Part shown: positions 1-14,235 of the stretch, piece by piece
Layout of the letters: every line of letters starts with the position of its first letter
Numbering within the stretch: position 1 is the first letter of the stretch
Assembly (NCBI GenBank): GCA_964035545.1
Contig: CAXIUT010000230.1
Span: 868,001-932,000 of the forward strand
Direction of reading: 5' to 3'
Origin: Bugula neritina
Taxonomy: Eukaryota; Bryozoa; Gymnolaemata; Cheilostomatida; Bugulidae
DNA: 64,000 nucleotides
The notes under the pieces: generated by a model
Databases searched by the model: none
Told to the model about the DNA's origin: nothing
What the model saw: the letters and a program-made list of their open reading frames with translations, nothing else
Program-made: the position numbers and the translations under genes

Positions 1-779
1 GCAACATACTGAAACATACTGCAACATACTGAAATACACTGCAACACACTGAAGTATACTGTAATACACTGAAATGTAATGCAACATACTGAATTATACT
101 GCAAAATAGTGCAACATACTATAATACACTGTGACACACTGAAATACACTGAAACATAATGCAACATACTGCAACATACTGAAATACACTGTAACATATC
201 GGAATACACTGCAACATACTGCAACATACTGCAACATACTGAAATACACCGTAACATATCGAAATACACTGCAACATACTGCAACATACTGAAATGCACC
301 GGAACATAATGGAATACCCTGCAACACATTGAAATATACTGCAACAGGCTGAAATAGACTGCAAGTGCTGCAACATAGTGAAATACACTGTGACACACTG
401 AAATACACTGCAACATACTGCAACATACTGCAACATACTGAAAAATTGTGCGACACAATAAAATATACTGCAACATATTGAAATATACTGTAACATACTG
501 CAACATACTAAAATACATTGCAACGCATTAAAATATACTGCAACATACTGAAACATACTGCAACATACTGAAATACACTGTGACACACTGAAATACACTG
601 CAACATACTGCAACAAACTGCAACATACTGAATTATTGTGCGACACATTGAAATACACTGCAACATATTGAAATATACTGTAACATACTGCAACATACTA
701 AAATAGACTGCAACATACTGAAATATACTGCGACGCCTTAAAATATACTGCAACATACTGAAATAGACTGCAAGTGGTG
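1..779. repeat. Left-edge mosaic of decamers with one box E
   Basis: Only satellite units are present. The interval holds a box E (gcaccggaacataatggaat) at 296 with no box D after it, and a nine-base unit at 359-367 (ctgcaagtg followed directly by ctg). Elsewhere that nine-mer is normally followed by gtgcaac, so the junction here is unusual. A second phase break lies near 768-780 (ctgcaagtggtg). Many units match the 4.0-4.5 kb region. Confidence 0.85.
296..315. repeat. Box E marker (gcaccggaacataatggaat), first of 14 copies
   Basis: Copies start at 296, 5716, 10143, 17902, 31096, 32542, 37357, 39980, 43479, 47718, 50643, 53184, 58908 and 61372. Where box D follows, the start-to-start distance is 270 bases in eight cases, 330 at 5716 and 53184, and 250 at 32542. 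The copies at 296, 31096 and 58908 have no box D. Confidence 0.88.
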
Positions 780-1344
780 CAACATACTGAAATACATTGC
801 AACACATTAAAATATACTGCGACATACTGGAACATACTGCAACATGCTGAAATATACTGCAACATACTGAAATACACTATAACATATTGAAATATACTGC
901 AACATACTGAATTACACTCTAACATACTGAAATATGCTGTAGCATACTGAAATACACTGCAACACACTGAAGTATACTGTAATACACTGAAATGTGATGC
1001 AACATACTGAATTATACTGCAACATAGTGCAACATACTCAAATACACTACAACAAACTGCAACATACTGAAATACACTGGAACATATTGAAATACACTGC
1101 GACACATTGAAACATACTGCAACATACTGAAATACACTGTGACACATTGAAATACACTGCAACATACTGCAACATACTGCAACATACTGAAATACATTGC
1201 AACACATTAAAATATACTGCAACATACTGAAACATACTGCAACATACTGAAATATACTGCAACACACTGAAACATACGGCAACATACCGAAATAAACTGC
1301 GACACGTTGAAAATTACTGCAACATACTGAAATATACTGCGACG
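780..1344. repeat. 565-base block, copy a (partner at 4427)
   Basis: This block matches 4427-4991 at a constant offset of 3647 bases. It contains the distinctive units ctcaaataca, ctacaacaaa and ctgtagcata. The offset equals 365 decamers minus three. I count thirteen nine-base units between the copies, and 3660 minus 13 is 3647. A piece of this block, about 1030-1240, also reappears as an inserted patch at 24.25-24.47 and 27.01-27.23 kb. Confidence 0.8.
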
Positions 1345-1734
1345 CCTTAAAATATACTGCAACATACTGAAATAGACTGCAAGTGGTGCAACATAGTGAA
1401 ATACACTGTGACACACTGAAATACACTGCAACATACTGCAACATACTGAAATATTGTGCGACACAATAAAATATACTGCAACATATTGAAATATACTGTA
1501 ACATACTGCAACATACTAAAATACACTGCAACACATTAAAATATACTGCAACATACTGAAACATACTGCAACATACTGAAATACACTGTGACACACTGAA
1601 ATACACTGCAACATACTGCAACATACTAAAATACACTGGAACATACTGCAACATACTGCAACATACTGAATTACACTGGAACATATTGATATGCACTGCA
1701 ACACATTGAAATATACTGCAACACACTGAACCAT

Positions 1735-1811
1735 ATGGCAACATACCGAAATTTACTGCGACACACTGAAAAATACTGCAACATACGAATTATACTTCAA
1801 GTGGTGCAACA
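1735..1811. repeat. Box A marker module (first of 49 complete copies)
   Basis: Box A is a 77-base marker running from the ATG of catatggc, through accgaaatttactgcgac, to gaattatacttcaagtgg and tgcaaca. It contains two consecutive nine-base units. Complete copies start at 1735, 2652, 3746, 5520, 6968, 7366, 8561, 9028, 11612, 12079, 13776, 14424, 14891, 16588, 17276, 18923, 19390, 21476, 21943, 23310, 23777, 26073, 26540, 28836, 29303, 30470, 31916, 33602, 34069, 35686, 36443, 36731, 38826, 39354, 41449, 41916, 42853, 44928, 45395, 47092, 49627, 51851, 54195, 55490, 56577, 57992, 59569, 60746 and 62792. Truncated copies, with catatggc but no gaattatac part, occur for example at 9995, 13516, 16328 and 20357. 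A + strand frame of about 60 codons opens at most complete copies. I read it as a by-product of the phase shift. Confidence 0.9.
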
Positions 1812-3620
1812 TACTGAAATACAATGTGACACACTGAAATACACTGCAACATGCTGCAACATACTGCAACATACTGAAATATTGTGCGACACATTGAAAT
1901 ATACTGCAACGTATTGAAATATACTGTAACATACCGCAACATACTAAAACACACTGCAACATACTGAAATACATTGCAACACATTAAAATCTATTGCGAC
2001 ATACTGAAACATACTGCAACATGCTGAAATATACTGCAACATACTGAAATACACTATCACATATTGAAATATACTGCAAAATACTGAATTACACTCTAAC
2101 ATACTGAAATATGCTGTAGCATACTGAAATACACTGCAACACACTGAAGTATACTGTAATACACTGAAATGTAATGCAAAATACTGAAGTATACTGCAAC
2201 ATAGTGCAACATACTTAAATACACTACAACATACTGCAACATACTGAAATACACTGGAACATTTTGAAAAACACTGCGACACATTGAAACATACTGCAAC
2301 ATACTGAAATAGACTGCAAGTGGTGCAACATACTGAAATACACTGTGACACACTGAAATACACTGCAACATACTGCAACAAACTGCAACATACTGAAATA
2401 TTGTGCGACACATTAAAATATACTGCAACATATTGAAATATACTGTAACATACTGCAACATACTAAAATACACTGCAACACATTAAAATCTACTGCAACA
2501 TACTGAAACATACTGCAACATACTGAAATACACTGTGACACACTGAAATACACTGCAACATACTGCAACATACTGCAACATACTGAATTACACTGGAACA
2601 TATTGATATACACTGCAACACATTGAAATATACTGCAACACATTGAACCATATGGCAACATACCGAAATTTACTGCGACACACTGAAAAATACTGCAACA
2701 TACGAATTATACTTCAAGTGGTGCAACATACTGAAATACAATGTGACACACTGAAATACACTGCAACATACTGCAACATACTGCAACATACTGAAATATT
2801 GTGCGACACATTGAAATATACTGCAACATATTGAAATATACTGTAACATACTGCAACATACTAAAATACACTGCAGCATACTGAAATACATTGCAACACA
2901 TTAAAGTATACTGCGACATGCTGAAACATACTGCAACATGCTGAAATATACTGCAACATACTGAAATACACTATAACATATTGAAATATACTGCAACATA
3001 CTGAATTACACTCTAACATACTGAAATATGCTGTAGCATACTGAAATACACTGCAACACACTGAAGTATACTGAAATACACTGCAACATACTGCAAGATA
3101 CCGCAACCTACTGAAATACACTGTAAAATATTGAAATACACTGCATCATACTGCAACATACTGAATTACACTGGAACATATTGATATACACTGCAACACA
3201 TTGAAATATAATGCAACACACTGAAACATACGGCAATATACCGAAATATACTGCGACACCTTGAAAAATACTGCAACATACGAAATATACTGCAAGTGGT
3301 GCAACATACTGAAATACAATGTGACACACTGGAATACACTGCAACATACGGCAACATACTGCAACATACTGAAATACACTGTAACATATTGAAATACACT
3401 GCATCATACTGCAACATACTGAAAAACACTGGAACATATTGATATACACTGCAACTCATTGAAATATACTGCAACACACTGCAACATACGGCAGCATACC
3501 GAAATATACTGCGACACCTTGAAAAATACTGCAACATACGAAATATACTGCAAGTGGTGCAACATACTGAAATACACTGTGACATACTGAAATACACTGC
3601 AACATACTGCAAGATATTGC

Positions 3621-3650
3621 AACGTACGGAAATACAGTGTAACTTATTGA
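3621..3650. repeat. Box B marker (caacgtacggaaatacag), representative copy
   Basis: A distinctive set of units, aacgtacgga, aatacagtgt, aacttattga, that recurs more than 35 times. Examples start near 6842, 8436, 8900, 11488, 14300, 17152, 18799, 21352, 23186, 25949, 28712, 33478, 36319, 41325, 44803, 49502, 57020, 62668 and 63698. It usually lies about 110-130 bases before a box A or its catatggc remnant. Variants include gtacgaaaat (13389, 16202, 46708) and aaggtacgg (38702). Confidence 0.85.
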
Positions 3651-4426
3651 ATTACACTGCATCATACTCCAACATACTGAGATACACCGGAACATATTGA
3701 TATACACTGCAACACATTGAAATATACTGCAACACACTGAACCATATGGCAACATACCGAAATTTACTGCGACACACCGAAAAATACTGCAACATACGAA
3801 TTATACTTCAAGTGGTGCAACATACTGAAACACATTGTGACACACTGAAATACACTGCAACATACTGCAACATACTGCAACATACTGAAATACATTGCAA
3901 CACATTAAAATAAACTGCAACATACTGAAACATACTGCAACATACTGAAATATACTGCAACACACTGAAACATACGGCAACATACCGAAATAAACTGCGA
4001 CACGTTGAAAATTACTGCAACATACTGAAATATACTGCGACGCCTTAAAATATACTGCAACATACTGAAATAGACTGCAAGTGGTGCAACATAGTGAAAT
4101 ACACTGTGACACACTGAAATACACTGCAACATACTGCAACATACTGCAACATACTGAAATATTGTGCGACACAATAAAATATACTGCAACATATTGAAAT
4201 ATACTGTAACATACTGCAACATACTAAAATACACTGCAACACATTAAAATATACTGCAACATACTGAAACATACTGCAACATACTGAAATACACTGTGAC
4301 ACACTGAAATACACTGCAACATACTGCAACCTACTGCAACATACTGAATTATTGTGCGACACATTGAAATATACTGCAACATATTGAAATATACCGTAAC
4401 ATACTGCAACATACTAAAATAGACTG

Positions 4427-4991
4427 CAACATACTGAAATACATTGCAACACATTAAAATATACTGCGACATGCTGAAACATACTGCAACATGCTGAAAT
4501 ATACTGCAACATACTGAAATACACTATAACACATTGAAATATGCTGCAACATACTGAATTACACTCTAACATACTGAAATGTGCTGTAGCATACTGAAAT
4601 ACACTGCAACACACTGAAGTATACTGTAATACACTGAAATGTGATGCAACATACTGAATTATACTGCAACATAGTGCAACATACTCAAATACACTACAAC
4701 AAACTGCAACATACTGAAATACACTGGAACATATTGAAATACACTGCGACACATTGAAACATACTGCAACATACTGAAATACACTGTGACACATTGAAAT
4801 ACACTGCAACATACTGCAACATACTGCAACATACTGAAATACATTGCAACACATTAAAATATACTGCAACATACTGAAACATACTGCAACATACCGAAAT
4901 ATACTGCAACACACTGAAACATACGGCAACATACCGAAATAAACTGCGACACGTTAAAAATTACTGCAACATACTGAAATATACTGCGACA
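4427..4991. repeat. 565-base block, copy b (partner at 780)
   Basis: This is the second copy of the 780-1344 block. It differs by scattered substitutions, for example ctgaaatgtgctg near 4577 where copy a has aaatatgctg. The match ends near 4991, where this copy continues with ctgcgacaca and copy a with ctgcgacgcc. Confidence 0.8.
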
Positions 4992-5768
4992 CACTGAAAC
5001 ATACGGCAACATACTGAAATATACTGCGACGCCTTAAAATATACTGCAACATACTGAAATAGACTGCAAGTGGTGCAACATACTGAAATACACTGTGACA
5101 CACTGAAATACACTGCAACATACTGCAACATACTGCAACATACTGAAATACACTGTAACATATTGAATTGCACTGCATCATACTGCAACATACTGAAAAA
5201 CACTGGAACATATTGATATACACTGCAACTCATTGAAATATACTGCAACACACTGAAACATACGGCAATATATCAAAATATACTGCGACACCTTGAAAAA
5301 TACTGCAACATACGAAATATACTGCAAGTGGTGCAACATACTGAAATACACTGTGACATACTGAAATACACTGCAACATACTGCAAGATACTGCAACGGA
5401 CGGAAATACAGTGTAACTTATTGAATTACACTGCATCATACTGCAACATACTGAGATACACTGGAACATATTGATATACACTGCAACACATTGATATATA
5501 CTGCAACACACTGAACCATATGGCAACATACCAAAATTAACTGCGACACACGGAAAAATACTGCAACATACAAATTATACTTCAAGTGGTGCAACATTCT
5601 GAAATACAATGTGACACACTGAAATACACTGCAACATACTGCAACATACTGCAACATACTGAAATACACCGTAACATATCGAAATACACTGCAACATACT
5701 GCAACATACTGAAATGCACCGGAACATAATGGAATACCCTGCAACACATTGAAATATACTGCAACAGA
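4992..5768. repeat. Mosaic segment with divergent box A and box E
   Basis: Satellite only. A divergent box A starts at 5520 (accaaaattaactg, a cacacgg unit, and catacaaattatac in place of catacgaattatac). A divergent box B near 5393 reads aacggacgg. Box E starts at 5716 and opens the long form of the E-to-D module (330 bases between box E and box D). Confidence 0.8.
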
Positions 5769-6130
5769 CTGAAACATAAGGTAACACAATGAAGTATACT
5801 GCGACACATTAAAATATACTGCAACATACTGAAATATACTGCAACATACTGAAATGTAATGTAATATACAGAAATGTACTGTAACATACTGAAATATACT
5901 GTAACAGACTGAAATATACTCTAACATACCAAATTACACTGTAACATACTGAAATATACTGCAACATACTGCAACATACTGAATTACACTTGAACATAAT
6001 GAAATACACTGCAACACATTGAAATATACTGCAACATATCGAAATGAATGGTAAACTAGTGTAATATACTGTAACATAATGAAACATACCGGAACATACT
6101 GCAACGTATTAAAGCATAGTGTAACACACT
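5769..6130. repeat. 540-offset duplication, copy 1
   Basis: About 362 bases match 6309-6670 at an offset of exactly 540 bases (54 decamers, no nine-mers between). The block begins with gaaacataaggtaacacaat and carries box D at 6046. Differences include gtaacagact against gtaatagact near 5901/6441, and aaagcatagt against aaagtatagt near 6111/6651. Confidence 0.85.
6046..6061. repeat. Box D marker (gaatggtaaactagtg), first of 12 copies
   Basis: Copies start at 6046, 6586 (ends ctattg), 10413, 18172, 32792, 37627 (aaatgg variant), 40250, 43749, 47988, 50913, 53514 and 61642. The units around it (gaaatgaatg, gtaaactagt, gtaatatact) are the furthest from the decamer consensus I found, yet the copies agree almost perfectly. 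Confidence 0.88.
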
Positions 6131-6308
6131 AAAATATACGGCAACATACCGAAATATACTGCAACACGTTGAAAAATATTGCAACATACTGAAATATACT
6201 GCAACATATTGAACTACACTGCAACACTCTGAAATACACTGCAACACAGTGAAACATACGGCAACATACCGAAATAAACTGCGACACGTTGACAATTACT
6301 GCAACATG

Positions 6309-6670
6309 CTGAAACATAAGGTAACACAATGAAGTATACTGCGACACATTAAAATATACTGCAACATACTGAAATATACTGCAACATACTGAAATGTAAT
6401 GTAATATACAGAAATGTACCGTAACATACTGAAACATACTGTAATAGACTGAAATATACTCTAACATACCGAAATACACTGTAACATACTGAAATATACT
6501 GCAACATATTGCAACATACTGAATTACACTTGAACACAATGAAATACACTGCAACACATTGAAATATACTGCAACATATCGAAATGAATGGTAAACTATT
6601 GTAATATACTGTAACATAATGAAACATACCGGAACATACTGCAACGTATTAAAGTATAGTGTAACACACT
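6309..6670. repeat. 540-offset duplication, copy 2
   Basis: Partner of 5769-6130. Its box D at 6586 reads gaatggtaaactattg, with t replacing the g of the usual actagtg. The unit after the block is gaaatatact where copy 1 continues aaaatatacg. Confidence 0.85.
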
Positions 6671-7674
6671 GAAATATACTGCAACATACTGAAATATACT
6701 GCGACGCCTTAACATATACTGCAACATACTGAAATAGACTGTGACACACTGAAATACACTGCAACATACTGCAACATACTGCAACATACTGAAATACACT
6801 GTGACATACTGAAATACACTGCAACATACTGCAAGATACTGCAACGTACGGAAATACAGTGTAACTTATTGAATTACACTGCATCATACTGCAACATACT
6901 GAGATACACTGGAACATATTGATATACACTGCAACACATTGAAATATACTGCAACACACTGAACCATATGGCAACATACCGAAATTTACTGCGACACACT
7001 GAAAAATACTGCAACATACGAATTATACTTCAAGTGGTGCAACATTCTGAAATACACTGTGACACACTGAAATACACTGCAACATACTGCAACATACTGC
7101 AACATACTGAAATATTGTGCGACACATTAAAATATACTGCAACATATTGAAATATACTGTAACATACTGCAACATACTAAAATACACTGCAACACATTAA
7201 AATCTACTGCAACATACTGAAACATACTGCAACATACTGAAATAAACTGTGACACACTGAAATACACTGCAACATACTGCAACATACTGCAACATACTGA
7301 ATTACACTGGAACATTTTGATATACACTGCAACACATTGAAATATACTGCAACACACTGAACCATATGGCAACATACCGAAATTTACTGCGACACACTGA
7401 AAAATACTGCAACATACGAATTATACTTCAAGTGGTGCAACATACTGAAATACAATATGACACACTGAAATACACTGCAACATACTGCAACATACTGAAA
7501 TATTGTGCGACACATTGAAATATACTGCAACATATTGAAATATACTGTAACATACTGCAACATACTAAAATACACTGCAACATACTGAAATACATTGCAA
7601 CACATTAAAAAATACTGCGACATACTGAAACATACTGCAACATGCTGAAATATACTGCAACATACTGAAATACA
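6671..7674. repeat. Linker segment with two box A modules 398 bases apart
   Basis: Satellite only. Box B starts near 6842. Box A copies start at 6968 and 7366. The 398-base spacing is 40 units with two nine-mers, not the 467-base spacing seen in later pairs. Confidence 0.8.
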
Positions 7675-10600
7675 CTGCAACACATTAAAATATACTGCAA
7701 CATACAGAAACATACTGCAACATACTGAAATACACTGTGACACACTGAAATACACTACAACATACTGCAACATACTGAAATACACTGGAACATATTGAAA
7801 TACACTGCGACACATTGAAACATACTGCAACATACTGAAATATACTGCAAGATACCGCAACATACTGAAACAGACTGTGACATACTGAAATACACTGCAA
7901 CATACTGCAAGATACCGCAACCTACTGAAATACACTGTAACATATTGAAATACACTGCATCATACTGCAACATACTGAATTACACTGGAACATATTGATA
8001 TACACTGCAACACATTGAAATATACTGCAACACACTGAAACATACGGCAATATACCAAAATATACTGCGACACCTTGAAAAATACTGCAACATACGAAAT
8101 ATACTGCAAGTGGTGCAACATACTGAAATACGATGTGACAGACTGGAATACACTGCAACATACTGCAACATACTGCAACATACTGAAACACACTGTAACA
8201 TATTGAATTACACTGCATCATACTGCAACATACTGAAAAACACTGGAACATATTGATATACACAGCAACTCATTGAAATATACTGCAACACACTGCAACA
8301 TACAGCAGCATACCGAAATATACTGCGACACCTTGAAAAATACTGCAACATACTGAAATATACTGCAAGTGGTGCAACATACTGAAATACACTAAGACAT
8401 ACTGAATTACACTGCAACATACTGCAAGATACTGCAACGTACGGAAATACAGTGTAACTTATTGAACTACACTGCATCATACTGCAACATACTGAGATAC
8501 ACTGGAACATGTTGATATACACTGCAACACAATGAAATATACTGCAACACACTGAACCATATGGCAACATACCGAAATTTACTGCGACACACTGAAAAAT
8601 ACTGCAACATACGAATTATACTTCAAGTGGTGCAACATACTGAAATACAATGTGACCCACTGAAATACACTGCAACATACTGCAACATACTGCAACATAC
8701 TGAAATATTGTGTGACACATTGAAATATACTGCAACATATTGAAATATACTGTAACATACTGCAACATACGGCGGCATACCGAAATATACTGCGACACCT
8801 TGAAAAATACTGCAACATACTGAAATATACTGCAAGTGGTGCAACATACTGAAATACACTGTGACATACTGAAATACACTGTCACATACTGCAAGATACT
8901 GCAACGTACGGAAATACAGTGTAACTTATTGAATTACACTGCATCATACTGCAACATACTGAGATACATTGGAACATATTGATAAACACTGCAACACATT
9001 GAAATATACTGCAACACACTGAACCATATGGCAACATACCGAAATTTACTGCGACACACTGAAAAATACTGCAACATACGAATTATACTTCAAGTGGTGC
9101 AACATTCTGAAATACAATGTGACACACTGAAATACACTGCAACATACTGCAACATACTGCAACATACTGAAATATTGTGCGACACATTGAAATATACTGC
9201 AACATATTGAAATATACTGTAACATACTGCAAGATACTAAAATACACTGCAACATACTGAAATACATTGCAATACATTAAAATATACTGCGACATACTGA
9301 AACATACTGCAACATGCTGAAATATGCTGCAACATACTGAAATACACTATAACATATTGAAATATACTGCAACATACTGAATTACACTCTAACATACTGA
9401 AATATGCTGTAGCATACTGAAATACACTGCAACACACTGAAGTATACTGTAATACACTGAAATGTAATGCAACATACTGAATTATACTGCAACATAGTGC
9501 AACATACTGAAATACACTGTGACACACTGAAATACACTGAAACATAATGCAACATACTGCAACATACTGAAATACACTGTAACATATCGAAATGCACTGC
9601 AACATACTACAACATACTGCAACACACTGAAATACACCGTAACATATCGAAATACACTGCAACATACTGCAACATACTGAAATACACTGTAACATATTGA
9701 ATTACACTGCATCATACTGCAACATACTGAAAAACACTGGAACATATTGATATACACTGCAACTCTTTGAAATATACTGCAACACACTGCAACATACGGC
9801 AGCATACCGAAATATACTGCGACACCTTGAAAAATACTGCAACATACTGAAATATACTGCAAGTGGTGCAACATACTGAAATACACTCTGACATACTGAA
9901 ATACACTGCAACATACTGCAAGATACTGAGATACACTGGAACATATTGATATACACTGCAACACATTGAAATATACTGCAACACACTGAACCATATGGCA
10001 ACATACCGAAATTTACTGCGACACACTGAAAAATACTGCAACATATTGAAATATACTGTAACATACTGCAACATACTGCAACATACTGAAATACACCGTA
10101 ACATATCGAAATACACTGCAACATACTGCAACATACTGAAATGCACCGGAACATAATGGAATACACTGCAACACATTGAAATATACTGCAACAGACTGAA
10201 ACATACTGCAACATACTGAAATGTAATGTAATATACACAAATGTACTGTAACATACTGAAATATACTGTAACAGACTGAAATATACTCTAACATACCGAA
10301 ATACACTATAACATACTGAAATATACTGCAACATACTGCAACATACTGAATTACACCTGAACATAATGAAATACACTGCAACACATTGAAATATACTGCA
10401 ACATATCGAAATGAATGGTAAACTAGTGTAATATACTGTAACATAATGAAACATACCGGAACATACTGCAAAGTATTAAAGTATAGTGTAACACACTGAA
10501 ATATACGGCAACATACCGAAATATACTGCAACACGTAGAAAAATATTGCAACATACTGAAATATACTGCAACATACTGCAACATACTGAAATACACTGCA

Positions 10601-10725
10601 ACACATTAAAATATACTGCAACATACTGAAACATACTGCAACATACTGAAATATTGTGCGCCACAATAAAATATACTGCAACATATTGTAATATACTGTA
10701 ACATACTGCAACATACTAAAATACA
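7675..10725. repeat. 3051-base higher-order unit, copy 1
   Basis: Bases 7675-9570 match 10726-12621 at a constant offset of 3051. The interval holds nine nine-base units, and 3060 minus 9 is 3051. It contains the 467-spaced box A pair at 8561/9028, box E at 10143 and box D at 10413. After about 9570 the partner region differs because it carries an extra 410-base duplication. Confidence 0.88.
8561..9104. repeat. Box A pair at 467-base spacing
   Basis: Two box A modules start at 8561 and 9028. About 205 bases following each start are nearly the same, then the tails differ: the first leads into cggcggcatacc, the second into ctaaaatacac. The 467-base spacing is 47 units including three nine-mers (two in box A, one in the following ctgcaagtggtg). 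Confidence 0.9.
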
Positions 10726-12621
10726 CTGCAACACATTAAAATATACTGCAACATACAGAAACATACTGCAACATACTGAAATACACTGTGACACACTGAA
10801 ATACACTACAACATACTGCAACATACTGAAATACACTGGAACATATTGAAATACACTGCGACACATTGAAACATACTGCAACATACTGAAATGTACTGCA
10901 AGATACCGCAACATACTGAAACAGACTGTGACATACTGAAATACACCGCAACATACTGCAAGATACCGCAACCTACTGAAATACACTGTAACATATTGAA
11001 ATACACTGCATCATACTGCAACATACTGAATTACACTGGAACATATTGATATACACTGCAACACATTGAAATATACTGCAACACACTGAAACATACGGCA
11101 ATATACCAAAATATACTGCGACACCTTGAAAAATACTGCAACATACGAAATATACTGCAAGTGGTGCAACATACTGAAATACGATGTGACAGACTGGAAT
11201 ACACTGCAACATACTGCAACATACTGCAACATACTGAAACACACTGTAACATATTGAATTACACTGCATCATACTGCAACATACTGAAAAACACTGGAAC
11301 ATATTGATATACACAGCAACTCATTGAAATATACTGCAACACACTGCAACATACAGCAGCATACCGAAATATACTGCGACACCTTGAAAAATACTGCAAC
11401 ATACTGAAATATACTGCAAGTGGTGCAACATACTGAAATACACTGTGACATACTGAATTACACTGCAACATACTGCAAGATACTGCAACGTACGGAAATA
11501 CAGTGTAACTTATTGAACTACACTGCATCATACTGCAACATACTGAGATACACTGGAACATGTTGATATACACTGCAACACAATGAAATATACTGCAACA
11601 CACTGAACCATATGGCAACATACCGAAATTTACTGCGACACACTGAAAAATACTGCAACATACGAATTATACTTCAAGTGGTGCAACATACTGAAATACA
11701 ATGTGACCCACTGAAATACACTGCAACATACTGCAACATACTGCAACATACTGAAATATTGTGCGACACATTGAAATATACTGCAACATATTGAAATATA
11801 CTGTAACATACTGCAACATACGGCGGCATACCGAAATATACTGCGACACCTTGAAAAATACTTCAACATACTGAAATATACTGCAAGTGGTGCAACATAC
11901 TGAAATACACTGTGACATACTGAAATACACTGTCACATACTGCAAGATACTGCAACGTACGGAAATACAGTGTAACTTATTGAATTACAATGCATCATAC
12001 TGCAACATACTGAGATACACTGGAACATATTGATAAACACTGAAACACATTGAAATATACTGCAACACACTGAACCATATGGCAACATACCGAAATTTAC
12101 TGCGACACACTGAAAAATACTGCAACATACGAATTATACTTCAAGTGGTGCAACATTCTGAAATACAATGTGACACACTGAAATACACTGCAACATACTG
12201 CAACATACTGCAACATACTGAAATATTGTGCGACACATTGAAATATACTGCAACATATTGAAATATACTGTAACATACTGCAACATACTAAAATACACTG
12301 CAACATACTGAAATACATTGCAATACATTAAAATATACTGCGACATACTGAAACATACTGCAACATGCTGAAATATACTGCAACATACTGAAATACACTA
12401 TAACATATTGAAATATACTGCAACATACTGAATTACACTCTAACATACTGAAATATGCTGTAGCATACTGAAATACACTGCAACACACTGAAGTATACTG
12501 TAATACACTGAAATGTAATGCAACATACTGAATTATACTGCAACATAGTGCAACATACTGAAATACACTGTGACACACTGAAATACACTGAAACATAATG
12601 CAACATACTGCAACATACTGC
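10726..12621. repeat. 3051-base higher-order unit, copy 2 (partial)
   Basis: Second copy of 7675-9570, including the box A pair at 11612/12079. Small differences are visible: tgcgacacat near 11760 where copy 1 has tgtgacacat near 8710, and cttcaacata near 11861 where copy 1 has ctgcaacata. The 10.1-11.8 kb part also matches 37.3-39.0 kb at an offset of 27214. Confidence 0.85.
11612..12155. repeat. Box A pair at 467-base spacing
   Basis: Box A modules start at 11612 and 12079. The unit cttcaacata between them (near 11861) is shared with the 14424 pair but absent from the 8561 pair, so it marks the 2812-base lineage. Confidence 0.9.
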
Positions 12622-13107
12622 AACATACTGAAATATTGTGCGACACATTGAAATATACTGCAACATATTGAAATATACTGTAACATACTGCAACATACTA
12701 AAATACACTGCAACATACTGAAATACATTGCAATACATTAAAATATATTGCGACATACTGAAACATACTGCAACATGCTGAAATATACTGCAACATACTG
12801 AAATACACTATAACATATTGAAATATACTGCAACATACTGAATTACACTCTAACATACTGAAATATGCTGTAGCATACTGAAATACACTGCAACACACTG
12901 AAGTATACTGTAATACACTGAAATGTAATGCAACATACTGAATTATACTGCAACATAGTGCAACATACTGAAATACACTGTGACACACTGAAATACACTG
13001 AAACATAATGCAACATACTGCAACATACTGAAATACACTGTAACATATCGAAATACACTGCAACATACTACAACATACTGCAACACACTGAAATACACCG
13101 TAACATA
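12288..13107. repeat. 410-base internal tandem duplication
   Basis: Bases 12288-12697 and 12698-13107 are tandem copies of 41 decamers with no nine-mer. The same duplication is present at 15100-15919 and at 45604-46423. It is absent from the otherwise related 9.2-9.7 kb region, so it arose once and was copied with its surroundings. Confidence 0.88.
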
Positions 13108-14235
13108 TCGAAATACACTGCAACATACTGCAACATACTGAAGTACACTGTAACATATTGAATTACACTGCATCATACTGCAACATACTGAAAAACACTG
13201 GAACATATTGATATACACTGCAACTCTTTGAAATATACTGCAACACACTGCAACATACGGCAGCATACCGAAATATACTGCGACACCTTGAAAAATACTG
13301 CAACATACTGAAATATACTGTAAGTGGTGCAACATACTGAAATACACTGTGACATACTGAAATACACTGCAACATACTGCAAGATACTGCAACGTACGAA
13401 AATACAGTGTAACTTATTGAATTACACTGCATCATACTGCAACATACTGAGATACACTGGAACGTATTGATATACACTGCAACACATTGAAATATACTGC
13501 AACACACTGAACCATATGGCAACATACCGAAATTTACTGCGACACACTGAAAAATACTGCAACATATTGAAATATACTGTAACATACTGCAACATACTAA
13601 AATACACTGCAACACATTAAAATATACTGCAACATACTGAAACATACTGCAACATACTGAAATATTATGCGACACAATAAAATATACTGCAACATATTGA
13701 AATATACTGTAACATACTGCAACATACTAAAATAGACTGCAACACATTAAAACATACTGCAACATACTGAAACATATGGCAACATACCGAAATTTACTGC
13801 GACACACTGAAAAATACTGCAACATACAAATTATACTTCAAGTGGTGCAACATTCTGAAATACAATGTGACACACTGAAATACACTGCAATATACTGCAA
13901 CACACTAAAAAATTGTGCGACACATTGAAATAGACTGCAACATATTGAAATATACTGTAACATACTGCAACATACTAAAATACACTGCAACATACTGAAA
14001 TACATTGCAACACATTAAAATATACTGCGACATACTGAAACATACTGCAACATGCTGAAATATACTGTAACATACTGAAATACACTATAACATATTGAAA
14101 CATACTGCAACATACTGAATTACACTGGAACATATTGATATACACTGCAACACATTGAAATACACTGCAACACACTGAAGTATACTGTAATACACTGAAA
14201 TGTAATGCAACATACTGAATTATACTGCAACATAG

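Larger units (their letters stand above)
1345..4426. repeat. Mosaic satellite segment with three box A modules
   Basis: Only decamers are present. Box A copies start at 1735, 2652 and 3746. Two further phase-break boxes of the form cgaaatatactgcaagtgg lie near 3281 and 3537. The stretch around 2413-2730 matches 53956-54273 (offset 51543), and 3146-3740 matches 54889-55490 (offset 51743). The 200-base change in offset marks an insertion or deletion of twenty units between the two regions. Confidence 0.8.
11424..14235. repeat. 2812-base tandem duplication, copy 1
   Basis: This segment is repeated head-to-tail at 14236-17047, and the match continues a further 28 bases or so to about 17075. By eye the copies are almost identical. 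I noted one base at 12748 (t, against c at 15560) and one at 13143 (g, against a at 15955). The interval contains eight nine-mers, and 2820 minus 8 is 2812. The join falls in the common units tgcaacatactgaaatacac, as expected for crossing-over between two satellite units. Confidence 0.92.

Noticed and set aside
1735-1917. Repeated 60-codon + strand frame starting at box A (MATYRNLLRHTEKY...)
   Set aside because: It is conserved because box A is conserved as DNA. The frame opens through two nine-base units that shift phase, is lost by one change at 41470, and then runs into ordinary decamer translation. It is satellite, not coding.
3621-3650. Palindromic gtac in box B and catatg in box A as operator or restriction-system signals
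   Set aside because: The palindromes are only four to six bases long, there is no gene nearby to regulate, and their recurrence follows from module copying.
6046-6061. Box D as a transposon remnant or target-site scar
   Set aside because: It keeps decamer spacing on both sides, with no inverted repeats or duplicated target, so diverged satellite units explain it.
8561-9104. CRISPR-like array because of regular repeats
   Set aside because: There are no unique spacers between conserved repeats. The sequence between markers is itself decamer satellite, and no cas-like gene is present.
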